This document shows, piece after piece, positions 17,420 through 26,912 of a DNA stretch of 64,000 bases. The position numbers and the translations under genes were made by a program. The DNA is from Maribacter ulvicola. GTDB lineage: Bacteria > Bacteroidota > Bacteroidia > Flavobacteriales > Flavobacteriaceae. The notes below the pieces were generated by a model. That model made no database searches, was not told the origin of the DNA, and saw only the letters and a list, made by a program, of their open reading frames with translations. The DNA lies in NCBI RefSeq assembly GCF_900155985.1, contig NZ_FTMA01000002.1:62001-126000 (forward strand). Reading direction: 5' to 3'. Position 1 is the stretch's first letter; the number at the start of each line of letters is the position of its first letter.

Positions 17420-19246
17420 ATGAAAAAGTTAATTTCAATAGTATTAATATTTTGTGCTACTGTAGGTTATGCACAACGAGATTCCATTTTAAAGTTGGAT
17501 GAAGTTGTTGTGTCTGATACTAGAGTTAAACAGTATGCTGAGGGGTATAAAGTAACTGTATTGCAAGATAGTATTATACAGCGTACTAACGGCCTTCTTA
17601 CTTCATTACTGGCTTTTAATTCTAACATTTATTTTAAAGAGAATGGATTTGGAATGGTTTCTTCTCCTGCCTTTCGAGGAACCAATGCTTCGCATACCGT
17701 GGTAGTATGGAATGGTATTAATATAAACTCACAGTTAAACGGACAAGTAGATTTTAATACAATAAACCCATTTAACTACAACTCTGTAAGTATTCGTAGT
17801 GGTGGTGGAAGCGTACAGTTTGGTTCAGGTGCTATAGGAGGTAGTATACATTTAAATAGCGATTTATTATTTAAGGAACACTTTGATAATCAGGTTTCTA
17901 TTGGTTATGGAAGTTATAATACAAAAAAGCTAAATTATAATCAGAGTTATGGTAGTAAATCAATTTCTTACAGTTTAGGGGTAAATTATAATGCATCGGA
18001 TAATAACTATAAGTATTTAAATACAGACGAAGAGAATAGGAACGGAGCGTTTGAAAATCTAAATTTAAATTGGAATATAGGTTATGTTCTTTCTCAAAAT
18101 CAAGTGTTGAAATTATATCATCAAACTTTTATCGGTGATAGAAATTTGTCGGGAACTTTAGTGTTTTTAGGCAGAAGTAAGTATAAAGATAACCATTACA
18201 GAACGCAAGTAGAGTGGGGGCATTTTGGGGCAAAAGCGACATCTAAAGTAAAACTAGCCTACTTGCAAGAAGAATTTAAATATTTTGAGAATAAAGATGT
18301 AGCTATTAATTCTTTAGGGAAGGTGTCTAATTTTTTGGCAAGATATTCTTCAGATTATAAACTTTCTAAATTCTTTAGGGTCAACTATTTTTTAGAGTAT
18401 AATAACTATAAAGGTGCGGGAGATAGTTTTGGAAGTCCAAAAAGGGATGATTTTTCTGCAACAGCACTTATTAAGCATACTATTTCTTCTGATCTTGTTT
18501 ACAACTTGAGTGTTAGGCAAGATTTTTCTTCAGATTTCTCAAGTCCTTTGATTTTTTCGTTTGACGGTAAATATAGTCTTACCGACAATTACAAGGTTAA
18601 GATAAATGCATCAAAAAATTTTAGGACCCCTACTTTTAATGATTTATACTGGCAACCTGGTGGAAATTTAGATCTTAATCCTGAAAAATCATACCAAGTA
18701 GATTTTGGCAATATATTAAATATTGGTGGTGTTTCTTTGCAATACAATGGTTATTATATTTCAACTAAAGATATGATTAAATGGTTGCCTAATAATGAAG
18801 GATTTTGGTCTCCGATTAATATAAACGATGTTGAAATTTATGGGGCAGAGGCCAAATTAGAAGTAGATTATCCTTTAGGTAAAAACCAAGAGGTAGGCAT
18901 TAAGGCAAATTATGCCTATACTGTCTCAGAAGATAAAAGTACTAATGAGCAGTTAATTTATGTGCCATTCCATAAGGCAAATGGTACATTAGAATATAGA
19001 ATAGCGGACTTAAATTTATTTTACCAACATTTGTTTAATGGTTCTGTATCTATTATCGGTGGGGAATTAAAAGAATATGAGGTTTCTAACCTTGGAGTAA
19101 CTTATTCGGCTGATATATTGAAGAAAGATTTAAAATACACCATAGGAGTTACGATTAACAATGTGTTTAATACGTATTACGAAAACGTAGCATTGCGTCC
19201 AATGCCCAACAGGAATATACAAACACAATTAATACTAAATTTTTAA
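17420..19246 (+). CDS. btuB: TonB-dependent vitamin B12 receptor, BtuB-like
   Basis: Outer-membrane receptor for TonB-driven import, most likely of cobalamin. It is 608 residues from the ATG at 17420; a GTG directly before it is a weaker start. A signal peptide (MKKLISIVLIFCATVGYAQ) leads into the plug domain with LDEVVVSDTR (TonB-box-like region), then the barrel, ending in the typical aromatic terminus LILNF. It has no N-terminal carboxypeptidase-regulatory domain, unlike SusC-type receptors. The ligand is assigned from the cobalamin riboswitch in its leader and from the BtuG-like gene 2 bp downstream. Confidence 0.93.
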   Translation: MKKLISIVLIFCATVGYAQRDSILKLDEVVVSDTRVKQYAEGYKVTVLQDSIIQRTNGLLTSLLAFNSNIYFKENGFGMVSSPAFRGTNASHTVVVWNGININSQLNGQVDFNTINPFNYNSVSIRSGGGSVQFGSGAIGGSIHLNSDLLFKEHFDNQVSIGYGSYNTKKLNYNQSYGSKSISYSLGVNYNASDNNYKYLNTDEENRNGAFENLNLNWNIGYVLSQNQVLKLYHQTFIGDRNLSGTLVFLGRSKYKDNHYRTQVEWGHFGAKATSKVKLAYLQEEFKYFENKDVAINSLGKVSNFLARYSSDYKLSKFFRVNYFLEYNNYKGAGDSFGSPKRDDFSATALIKHTISSDLVYNLSVRQDFSSDFSSPLIFSFDGKYSLTDNYKVKINASKNFRTPTFNDLYWQPGGNLDLNPEKSYQVDFGNILNIGGVSLQYNGYYISTKDMIKWLPNNEGFWSPININDVEIYGAEAKLEVDYPLGKNQEVGIKANYAYTVSEDKSTNEQLIYVPFHKANGTLEYRIADLNLFYQHLFNGSVSIIGGELKEYEVSNLGVTYSADILKKDLKYTIGVTINNVFNTYYENVALRPMPNRNIQTQLILNF

Positions 19247-19248
19247 AA

Positions 19249-20667
19249 ATGAAATTGAAACACTTTATGCTAACAGCGGCTTTGGCCTCATTTATACTCA
19301 TATCTTGTAGTGATGATGACGATATGCCAACACCAGGAACAATAGGAATATCTACAACAAACGATAGTTATGATGAGGGGGATGGAACGATCGGAATAAC
19401 AATCAGTACATCTAGCGTATATGCTACAGATGTAACCATTAATTATGAATTAACAGGAACAGCGACTGAAGGGGAAGATTATCAATCTTTGGCCGGGTCA
19501 GTAGTTTTACCAGCTGGAGAAACAACAATAGTAGAAAGTTTAACTCTAATTGATGATACAGAGGTAGAATCTTCTGAAGAGGTAATTTTAACTATTACAT
19601 CTACTAGTAATGATGAGGATATTATAGGAGCTAATAATTCCTTAATAATAACTATTACGGATAATGATTCTTACCCTTTTGAAAATGGAATATTGGTTTC
19701 TCATGAAGGCAATTTTTCGCAAGGAAATGCTTCTATTTCTTTTGTTTCGGGTGATTTAACGACAGTGGAAAACGGTATTTTTAAAACTGTAAATGATGTA
19801 GATGCATTAGGAGACACTGCACAAAGTATTTCTTTTCATGAAAATATGGCTTATATCGTAATGAATGGTTCTCAAAAGATAGAAGTTGTAAATCGTTATA
19901 CCTTTGAATCTGTTACCACTATTGGAGGTCCAAACGAGACGGATTTTTTAAACCCTCGTTATATGGCTATAGCTAATGGTAAAGGGTATGTTACGAATTG
20001 GGGAGACGGTTCTAATCCTGACGATGATTACGTTGCTGTGATTGACCTAGAAACAAATACCGTTGAGTCTACTATATCGGTAGCTGAAGGACCAGAGAAA
20101 ATTATAACGAAGGATAATACGATTTATGTAGCGCTCCAAGGAGGTTTCAATCAAAATAACGGAGTTACTGTAATCGATGCTACAACAAATTCTGTTACTA
20201 CGACCATTACAGTGGGTGATCGCCCTAATTCAATGCAAATAGATGATAGTGGAAACCTTTGGGTATTATCAAGTGGAAATCCAGCTTGGACCGGAAATGA
20301 GACTGCCGGACAAATAGATAAAATTAATACTTCAGATAATACAGTTACAACAACAATGAATTATGCGGTTACAGAACATCCAGGTAGTTTAGAAATTGAA
20401 GGAGCTACGCTTTATTATTACTCTGGAGGGTCTGTATATGCTATGGATACTACAGCTAGTGTATTGCCAACGACTGCAGAAATTGAAGGTCTTCGCTTTT
20501 ATGACATGGCTGTTATTGATGGTAAACTTTATGGCGTAGATGCTAAAGATTTTGTTAGTAATGGATCTTTAGAGGTTTATGATTTATCGGATAATACCTT
20601 GTTCGCCTCTAAAACACTTTCTATCATTCCAGCAGGAATATATTATAACGAAACAGCAGCAAGATAA
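19249..20667 (+). CDS. Surface lipoprotein: Calx-beta domain plus BtuG-like beta-propeller
   Basis: Probably a surface B12-binding partner of the receptor, like BtuG of Bacteroides. The 472-residue protein has a lipoprotein signal ending in LISC followed by SDDDD, which resembles a surface-export signal. Residues about 35-140 match a Calx-beta domain (TEGEDYQSLAGSVVLPAGE, ITITDND). Residues about 145-470 form a YncE-type propeller with repeats such as VAVIDLETNTV and GVTVIDATTNSVT, and end with the BtuG-like PAGIYYN. It starts 2 bp after the btuB stop, so both are under the riboswitch. The Calx-beta addition is unusual to me. Confidence 0.85.
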   Translation: MKLKHFMLTAALASFILISCSDDDDMPTPGTIGISTTNDSYDEGDGTIGITISTSSVYATDVTINYELTGTATEGEDYQSLAGSVVLPAGETTIVESLTLIDDTEVESSEEVILTITSTSNDEDIIGANNSLIITITDNDSYPFENGILVSHEGNFSQGNASISFVSGDLTTVENGIFKTVNDVDALGDTAQSISFHENMAYIVMNGSQKIEVVNRYTFESVTTIGGPNETDFLNPRYMAIANGKGYVTNWGDGSNPDDDYVAVIDLETNTVESTISVAEGPEKIITKDNTIYVALQGGFNQNNGVTVIDATTNSVTTTITVGDRPNSMQIDDSGNLWVLSSGNPAWTGNETAGQIDKINTSDNTVTTTMNYAVTEHPGSLEIEGATLYYYSGGSVYAMDTTASVLPTTAEIEGLRFYDMAVIDGKLYGVDAKDFVSNGSLEVYDLSDNTLFASKTLSIIPAGIYYNETAAR

Positions 20668-20734
20668 GTTGTAATTAAAAAAATGTACGATCCAAAATAA
20701 TCGATATAAAAGATTATCATAAGATTTAATTAAT

Positions 20735-20776
20735 TAAAAAAAAGCTGAACAATGTTATTATTGTTCAGCTTTTTTT
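20735..20776. terminator. Bidirectional intrinsic terminator
   Basis: AGCTGAACAAT (20743-20753) pairs perfectly with ATTGTTCAGCT (20760-20770). An A-run precedes and a T-run follows, so it can end both the rightward B12 transcript and the leftward S41 protease transcript. Confidence 0.9.
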
Positions 20777-20858
20777 AATCCTTTAATGGCTTCAAGAAAA
20801 CTTGTATTCATTAGCGCAATATTGTAGCCTTCTTTCTAAATAAAGTATTCAATTAAAT

Positions 20859-22328
20859 TTAAAACGCTAAGTCATAAACCGTGTCATCAATCATTTTATC
20901 GCTCATAAGGCTGTTTTCTTTAGAGCTGCTTATAATATTGATTGGGTATTTAACGGTAAAATCGCGTTTACCTGTAGCTCCTGTTATAATTGCTATTGCT
21001 TTGGCCAACAAGGGTTCATTTTCTTCGCCTAAAATACCCAGGTTGCTATAATCTTCTTTTAGCTCATGATCTGGCTGTAGGCCGCTAGTAAAATCATAAA
21101 AACCATCGGCGTTTTCATTTCTACCTATTAAAGGCTGTATGGCCCATTGATTATCAGAATTAATATTGTTTACTCTTGAAGGTGTGTATAGATAGGAATT
21201 GTCACGATCATCAACTAGTGTAGTAGAGAATTCATTTTTCCCCCTAGTTACATCACCAATTTGAATTACATCCATGTATGGTTCTAAGCTGTTGATCAAC
21301 AGTTCACTTGCCGATGCGGAACTTGCCGTGGTAATTACATACAGTTTCGTTAAGCCTAATGAATTTATAGTTTCTCCATTTATCTTATCTGCAAAATAAA
21401 CCTCTAATTGATTGTCGTTGAACTGTTCTTGCAGCTTATCGTTATAACGCTTTCTTAAAAAGAGGTCAGAGGTGTTTGTACCGTAAATCATACTAGCTAA
21501 CAAGCGCGTTGTATTTACAGAGCCGCCAGGGTTATAACGTAGGTCCATTATTAAATTGGTAATGCCTGCAGATTTTAAATCCTTTATGGCAGAATAAAGA
21601 TCATCATCATACTCGTTGGTAAACTGATTGTATAGAATGTACCCAATGTTTTCACCACCAATTGTAAATGATTTAGAAAGATATACAGGGTTTTCAGCTA
21701 AACCTTCTTCTTTGGTAAGTGTAACTTCAACATTGTTTGGAGTTATATTTCCATTGTTGAAATCTGCCATATTTAAGGTGTATGTGTCATTTTCACCAAA
21801 AAGCAAATTAGTATAATTAGTAGAAGTCAGGGTTTGGCCGTTAACACCGGTAAATAAGTCGCCACGTTGAATTTCTACCGTAGCTGCGTTTGAGTTGGGT
21901 ACAATGTAACGGACAAAACCAAAAAGTTCTTGACTGTCTTGAAAACGCACAAGTCCAAATTCTAAGCCATTACTTTTAGAAATGCCTGCTAGTGAATTGG
22001 TTAGTTCACGATAGTCTTCATTGTAGAAGCTGAATCTATCTTGAATATACTGTAGTTTATTCTCAAAAAAGGCTGCTGGATTATCTTCGGAATCAAGAAA
22101 GGAAGTATATGCCGCTCTACCTGCTGGTGTATTTTCAAAACGGTCGTCAGCTAAATCATCAACATTTTCTTGCCAGAAATACCAAAAGTTCATGGCTTTC
22201 CACATAAAATCCTGGACAACTACATCTGCAGATCCATCTGGGTCAACCGTGTTAGGTAATGACAGGTTATCATCTTTAGAACATGAAAATACAATGGCAG
22301 CAACAACTAATATTAATATCTTTTTCAT
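20859..22328 (-). CDS. S41 family peptidase lipoprotein (copy 1)
   Basis: A secreted or surface-anchored C-terminal-processing-type serine protease. The 489-residue protein has a lipoprotein signal (IVFSC), an S41 N-terminal helical region, a PDZ-like segment (RGDLFTGVNGQTL, about 160) and the protease core. The catalytic Ser is in SSASASELL and the Lys in TRGKNEF. It is closely related to the adjacent upstream gene, so the pair arose by tandem duplication. Substrates are not readable from sequence. The gene ends just before a strong bidirectional terminator. Confidence 0.92.
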   Translation of the reverse strand: MKKILILVVAAIVFSCSKDDNLSLPNTVDPDGSADVVVQDFMWKAMNFWYFWQENVDDLADDRFENTPAGRAAYTSFLDSEDNPAAFFENKLQYIQDRFSFYNEDYRELTNSLAGISKSNGLEFGLVRFQDSQELFGFVRYIVPNSNAATVEIQRGDLFTGVNGQTLTSTNYTNLLFGENDTYTLNMADFNNGNITPNNVEVTLTKEEGLAENPVYLSKSFTIGGENIGYILYNQFTNEYDDDLYSAIKDLKSAGITNLIMDLRYNPGGSVNTTRLLASMIYGTNTSDLFLRKRYNDKLQEQFNDNQLEVYFADKINGETINSLGLTKLYVITTASSASASELLINSLEPYMDVIQIGDVTRGKNEFSTTLVDDRDNSYLYTPSRVNNINSDNQWAIQPLIGRNENADGFYDFTSGLQPDHELKEDYSNLGILGEENEPLLAKAIAIITGATGKRDFTVKYPINIISSSKENSLMSDKMIDDTVYDLAF

Positions 22329-22355
22329 AATTAGGGAAACTGAAATGTTATAGAT

Positions 22356-23891
22356 TTATTTCTTTTCAACTAAAGGAATTTTAGTACTTGGAACACTATT
22401 GTTCAATAGTAAAGTAGCATTTCTTGGGTCATGAAGCTTGGAACTAGAAACTAAATTTGCGGGAATCAGTGCTTCAGACTTGCTTTTTCCACTAATTCCA
22501 GTAATCTCTTGTATAGCTCTTTTAAATAAAGGTTCGTCGGCGTTGCCTAAAATACCTAAATTGGTAATATCCTCAGAAAGTTCAATATCAGGCACTAAAC
22601 CATCAACATAATCAGAGAAACCTGCACTATTTTCAACTCTACTAATAATAGGTTGTAAGCCCCATTGTACATTTGGGTTAATGTCATCAACATTTTCTGG
22701 GCTATAAATATTCCCGTTTTCCGGATCATCCACAAATAGAAGCGACCCTTGATTTTTACCCACCGTAGTACCACCAATGTGTATGACATTCATATACGGA
22801 GCTAAACCTACCATAACTAGTTCACTCGCAGAAGCAGAACCTTCTGTAGCAATAATATATACGCTGTTTAAATTTAATGTATTTAAGGCAGCGTTAGAAT
22901 TATTATCATTGGTACCTGTTGTACTGACAAAAAAGTTATCAGTAAAACTACTATCAAACTCAGCTTGTAATTTAGCATTATAAATCGTTTTGAAAAGTAA
23001 ATCTGATGTATTTGTACCTTTTATTAAACTGGCTAACACTGCTGCGGTAGAGCCTCTACCACCTAGGTTATATCTTAGGTCCAATACCAATTCATTAACG
23101 CCTTGCGACAAAAATTCTGCAAATACAGCATTCATTTCGTCTTCAGAGCCAGCAATAAATTGATTATACATTAAATAACCAATTTTTTTATCACCAGAAG
23201 TAATAACATTGCTTACATGAATGGGATCTTCTACCAAACCTTCAAATTTGGTCAGGGAAACATTTTTGTTATTAGGGCTAATACCACCATTGACAATTTC
23301 TGCCATATTCAAAACATAGGTGTCATTATCTCCAAAAAGTAAGTCTAGATTATTGTCATCGGGGTTGTCTCTGTCAGAATACAAGGTTTGACCATCAACG
23401 CCAACAAATAAATCTCCTCTTTTAATATCCTTGCCAGAGGCGTCAGAATTTTTAACAATGTATTCTACAAAACCAAAAACTTCGTCGGTACCTTCAATAC
23501 GGCCTAAACCAAATTGAAGTCCGTTGCTTTTAGATACACCCGCAGAACTGTTTACAAGTGTTGTGTAATCATCGCTATAAAAAGTAAAACGGTCTTCAGA
23601 AAACAATAATTTATTCTCTAAAAGGGCTTCAGGGTCTTCATTTTCTGAAAGATATTCTTCATATGCTGTTTGTGTATCAAAACGATCATCTGCCAAATCT
23701 GGCACATCACCTTGCCAGAAATAATAGAGATTTAAGGTTTGCCAAAAAAAGTTTTGAACCTCAATATCTACTTCTACGATCTCTTCATCAGGAGTTTCAA
23801 TTTCTTCTTCTTCAATGACGGTATCATCATCATTATTACAAGAAGTGATCATAACTCCTAAACAAAGGAGGGACAGGAAAAATTTTTTCAT
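22356..23891 (-). CDS. S41 family peptidase lipoprotein (copy 2)
   Basis: Paralogue of the gene 27 bp downstream, and first in the leftward pair. From the ATG at 23891 it has 511 residues and a lipoprotein signal ending in MITSC followed by an acidic run (NNDDD). A longer frame from 23918 would bury that signal. The PDZ-like RGDLFVGVDGQTL and the S41 dyad (GSASASELV, TVGKNQGS) are all kept, so both copies should be active. The C-terminus carries a basic tail missing in copy 1. It is divergent from the ECF sigma gene across about 210 bp. Confidence 0.92.
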   Translation of the reverse strand: MKKFFLSLLCLGVMITSCNNDDDTVIEEEEIETPDEEIVEVDIEVQNFFWQTLNLYYFWQGDVPDLADDRFDTQTAYEEYLSENEDPEALLENKLLFSEDRFTFYSDDYTTLVNSSAGVSKSNGLQFGLGRIEGTDEVFGFVEYIVKNSDASGKDIKRGDLFVGVDGQTLYSDRDNPDDNNLDLLFGDNDTYVLNMAEIVNGGISPNNKNVSLTKFEGLVEDPIHVSNVITSGDKKIGYLMYNQFIAGSEDEMNAVFAEFLSQGVNELVLDLRYNLGGRGSTAAVLASLIKGTNTSDLLFKTIYNAKLQAEFDSSFTDNFFVSTTGTNDNNSNAALNTLNLNSVYIIATEGSASASELVMVGLAPYMNVIHIGGTTVGKNQGSLLFVDDPENGNIYSPENVDDINPNVQWGLQPIISRVENSAGFSDYVDGLVPDIELSEDITNLGILGNADEPLFKRAIQEITGISGKSKSEALIPANLVSSSKLHDPRNATLLLNNSVPSTKIPLVEKK

Positions 23892-24103
23892 AGTTTTTTT
23901 AATTATAATTATCAGCATTTAGGTATTTAGAATGCATATGGGTACACTGAAAATAAACATTTAAGTAAGTACGTATATAATTAGTATAAGGATGTTAAAT
24001 TTACTTACAAGAGATTTAAATAAAAATTATCTGTAACAAAATTAGTTTAGTATCGTCTTCATTTTGTAAACCGTTAAGAAAGTTTACGAACAGCCAAACC
24101 AAA

Positions 24104-24613
24104 ATGAAACAAACAGAGTTTTTAAATATTGTATTGCCTTTTAAAGATAAGTTATTCCGCATGGCCAAAAGATTGTTGGTCTCTACGGAAGAAGCTGAAG
24201 ATGCAACACAAGAGATTTTAATAAAGTTGTGGTCTAAGAAGAGTAAGATGGAGAGCTATAAAAATGTAGAAGCTTTTGCCATGACAATGACCAAGAACTT
24301 TTGTTTGGATAGACTAAAATCCAAGCAAGCCGGGAATTTAAAATTGGTACATAGTAATTACACAGACTCCAGTACTTCTTTGCAAGGTCAATTAGAAGCA
24401 AAAGATAGTATTAATTGGGTAGAGCGAATAATGGCAGAATTACCTGAGCAACAAAAAATGGTATTACAATTGCGAGATGTTGAACAGTATGAGTATGAAG
24501 AAATAGAAAAACTATTGGATATGAAGCCTACGGCTATAAGGGTAACTTTATCAAGAGCACGAAAAACCGTGAGGGAAAAATTAATGGAAAAGCATAATTA
24601 TGGAATTGCATAA
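24104..24613 (+). CDS. ECF-type RNA polymerase sigma factor
   Basis: A 169-residue alternative sigma factor with only regions 2 and 4. Region 2 reads EEAEDATQEILIKLW (about 29-43), with the -10-binding helix in the NVEAFAMTMTKNFCLDRL block. Region 4 (about 115-160) is the helix-turn-helix YEYEEIEKLLDMKPTAIRVTLSRARKTV. Its last 14 bp overlap the next gene, a membrane protein in the anti-sigma position. Followed by three DUF4252 genes, this is a layout I recall from other Bacteroidota. The inducing signal is unknown. Confidence 0.93.
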   Translation: MKQTEFLNIVLPFKDKLFRMAKRLLVSTEEAEDATQEILIKLWSKKSKMESYKNVEAFAMTMTKNFCLDRLKSKQAGNLKLVHSNYTDSSTSLQGQLEAKDSINWVERIMAELPEQQKMVLQLRDVEQYEYEEIEKLLDMKPTAIRVTLSRARKTVREKLMEKHNYGIA

Positions 24614-25037
24614 CATAGAAAAATTAATAGAAAAGTATTTTGACGCGACCACAACAGTTGCTGAAGAAGAAACGCTTAGAACGTATTTTTCAGGGGATGA
24701 GATTGCTCCTCATTTAGAGCAACACGCGCCTTTGTTTAATTACTTTAAAAAAGCAAAAGAAGAACGCTTTACAAAGCAGGTACCATTAAAACCTAGAAAA
24801 AACTATTTGAAATGGGTATCCGTTGCTGCTATAGCAGTCTTTATGGTAGGTCTTTATTTTTATCAGCCTACATCAGTTCCGGAAACTTTGGCAGATGAGT
24901 ATACACCAGAAGAAATAGAATCTGCAAAAGAGGCATTGGCCTTATTGGCAATGAACTTTAATAAAGGTACGGAGCAATTGAACCATTTAGAAGAATTTGA
25001 AAAAACAACGAATAAATTTTTAACGAAAAATAATTAA
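24600..25037 (+). CDS. Probable anti-sigma factor, single-pass membrane protein
   Basis: A 145-residue protein whose ATG lies inside the 3' end of the sigma gene (14-bp overlap), a strong sign of coupled synthesis. The N-terminal region (1-60) is soluble and would face the cytoplasm and bind the sigma factor. One membrane helix follows at about 64-82 (WVSVAAIAVFMVGLYF), with a short acidic outer tail. No zinc anti-sigma motif (HxxxCxxC) is visible. The role is inferred from position and topology. Confidence 0.72.
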   Translation: MELHNIEKLIEKYFDATTTVAEEETLRTYFSGDEIAPHLEQHAPLFNYFKKAKEERFTKQVPLKPRKNYLKWVSVAAIAVFMVGLYFYQPTSVPETLADEYTPEEIESAKEALALLAMNFNKGTEQLNHLEEFEKTTNKFLTKNN

Positions 25038-25038
25038 A

Positions 25039-25593
25039 ATGAAAAAGATACTTGTATTAACACTTTTGGTGTTAGCCCCAATAATTAGTAATGCTCAAGA
25101 TATATTTGAGAAGTATGAGGACAATGATAAAGTGACCTTTGTTGCCATGCAGCCTAAAATGTTTCAAATGTTGGGTAAAATGAGCGTAAGTTCAGATGAT
25201 CCAGAAGCAAAAGAATTTTTTGAGCTTGTAAACTCTATTACTAGTTTTAAGGTAATAACCACGGAAGACCCCGCAATTTCTAAAGATGTGGATGGTTGGG
25301 TAACGAACAGACTTAAAAGCTCATCTTTTGAAGAACTGATGAGGGTTCGTGACGGTAGTTCTAATGTGAAGTTTTATGTTAAGGAAGGCAAGGACAGTGA
25401 CCATGTAAAAGAGCTCTTAATGTTTGTAACCGGTTTAAAGGACATGGATATAGATGTAAATGGTAAAAAATTAGAAACGGTGTTACTGTCTTTAACTGGT
25501 GATATCAATTTAAGATCAGTATCTAAATTGACCGATAAAATGGATTTACCAGGAGGTAAACAGTTAGGTAAGGCTTCAAAGAAAGGGAACTAA
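25039..25593 (+). CDS. DUF4252 secreted protein (copy 1)
   Basis: A 184-residue exported protein with a cleavable signal peptide (MKKILVLTLLVLAPIISNAQ) and one DUF4252 domain (about 40-165), including ELMRVRDGSSNVKFYVKEG and LETVLLSLTGDINL. It starts 1 bp after the anti-sigma gene, so it is in the sigma operon and is probably an output or modulator of it. The biochemical role of DUF4252 is unknown to me. Confidence 0.85.
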   Translation: MKKILVLTLLVLAPIISNAQDIFEKYEDNDKVTFVAMQPKMFQMLGKMSVSSDDPEAKEFFELVNSITSFKVITTEDPAISKDVDGWVTNRLKSSSFEELMRVRDGSSNVKFYVKEGKDSDHVKELLMFVTGLKDMDIDVNGKKLETVLLSLTGDINLRSVSKLTDKMDLPGGKQLGKASKKGN

Positions 25594-25704
25594 AAACATA
25601 TTAAAAGTGCGGACCCTCTAATTCTAGAAGAGGTAAGAAAATAAGTATTCATCAAATCATCAATCGCCGAAACCTTATAATGGTTAGGCACAAAAACAAC
25701 AATC

Positions 25705-26247
25705 ATGAAAAAAGTAGCAGTAGTAATTTTAATGGCAATTTTACCCGCATTGGGTTTTTCACAATCTGTATTTGACAAGTATGAAAATATGGATAACGTA
25801 GGTGCGGTCATTGTAAACAAGGGTATGATCGATCTAGTTTCTAAATTAGGTAGTATAAGTGACGACGCAGAGGCGAAAGAATTCTTGGAAGTGGCTAGCG
25901 GATTAAAAAACGTAAAGGTATTTATGACAGAAGATTCGTCAGTCTCGGCAGACATGTCATCAACAGTTAAGAAATATCTTAAGTCTTCTAAATTAGAAGA
26001 ATTAATGCGCGTAAAAGATCAAGATGTCAATGTAAAGTTCTATGTTAAAGATGGTAAAAAGAAAGACCATGTATCAGAATTACTAATGTTTGTTAGTGGT
26101 TTGGAAAATGTAGAAGTAGGGCATAATGGAAGAAAGCTAGAAACCGTTTTGGTCAGTCTTACCGGCGATATCGATTTAAATAAAATTGGGACTTTAACCA
26201 GTAAAATGGATTTGCCTAAAGATCTCAATAAAGCATCAGGGAAATAA
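25705..26247 (+). CDS. DUF4252 secreted protein (copy 2)
   Basis: A 180-residue paralogue of the preceding gene with its own signal peptide (ends ALGFSQ). The shared segments ELMRVKDQDVNVKFYVKDGKK and LETVLVSLTGDIDL show a recent tandem duplication. It is separated from copy 1 by 111 bp, enough for a separate promoter, though no clear -7 box was found. Confidence 0.85.
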   Translation: MKKVAVVILMAILPALGFSQSVFDKYENMDNVGAVIVNKGMIDLVSKLGSISDDAEAKEFLEVASGLKNVKVFMTEDSSVSADMSSTVKKYLKSSKLEELMRVKDQDVNVKFYVKDGKKKDHVSELLMFVSGLENVEVGHNGRKLETVLVSLTGDIDLNKIGTLTSKMDLPKDLNKASGK

Positions 26248-26315
26248 TAATTATTCTAGAAAAAGGGTTTTCCATACCATTGGAAGGCCTTTTATCTATT
26301 TTTAAAAAACATCAT

Positions 26316-26855
26316 ATGAAAAATGTATATTGGGCATTACTCTTGGTAATTGGTTTTATGATTTCCTCGTGCTCATCAGAACAGAGCTTACAGCAGTATT
26401 ATATTGCCAGTGCGGAGAATCCTAATTTTATGTCTTTTGATTTGCCTTCTAGTCTTTTAGATATAGAAACAGCAAATTTGACCGAGTCTGAAAAATCAGC
26501 GGCTTCATCTTTGAAAAAGTTGAACATTTTAGCATTTCAAAAAAAACCTGATAATGAGGAAGATTATTTTGTTCAAAAAAAAATGATCAAGACCATTCTT
26601 AAAGGAGATGACTTCAGTGAGTTAATGAAAATGAACACGCCCTATGGAAAAGCGACTATACAGTTAAAGGGAGATGATGACACCATTGACGAGCTTGTTA
26701 TATATGGAGATAATGATGAAAAAGGGTTGGTTTTAGTTAGGGTGTTAGGTGATGACATGAATCCTGCGAGTTTTATACAGCTAATTAATGCAATGGAAAA
26801 ATCTGATTTTGAAGGAAAGGGACTTGGTAAACTTGGGGACCTAATTAAAGGTTAG
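26316..26855 (+). CDS. DUF4252-like lipoprotein (copy 3)
   Basis: A 179-residue protein from the ATG at 26316; the earlier in-frame TTG (26280) would place 12 residues before the signal. The signal ends in ISSC, so unlike copies 1 and 2 it is a lipoprotein. Sequence is more diverged but keeps the same domain order, including the FSELMKMNTPYGKATIQLKG strand and a late LIQLINAM-type helix. It is the last gene of the sigma cluster, followed by a terminator. Confidence 0.8.
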   Translation: MKNVYWALLLVIGFMISSCSSEQSLQQYYIASAENPNFMSFDLPSSLLDIETANLTESEKSAASSLKKLNILAFQKKPDNEEDYFVQKKMIKTILKGDDFSELMKMNTPYGKATIQLKGDDDTIDELVIYGDNDEKGLVLVRVLGDDMNPASFIQLINAMEKSDFEGKGLGKLGDLIKG

Positions 26856-26880
26856 ATAAGGATATACATGTTTTAAAAAC

Positions 26881-26912
26881 AACCCGTTACTTAATTGTAA
26901 TGGGTTTTTTTA
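26881..26912 (+). terminator. Intrinsic terminator after DUF4252 cluster
   Basis: AACCCGTTAC (26881-26890) pairs with GTAATGGGTT (26897-26906) with one G-U pair, followed by a T-run. Confidence 0.85.
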
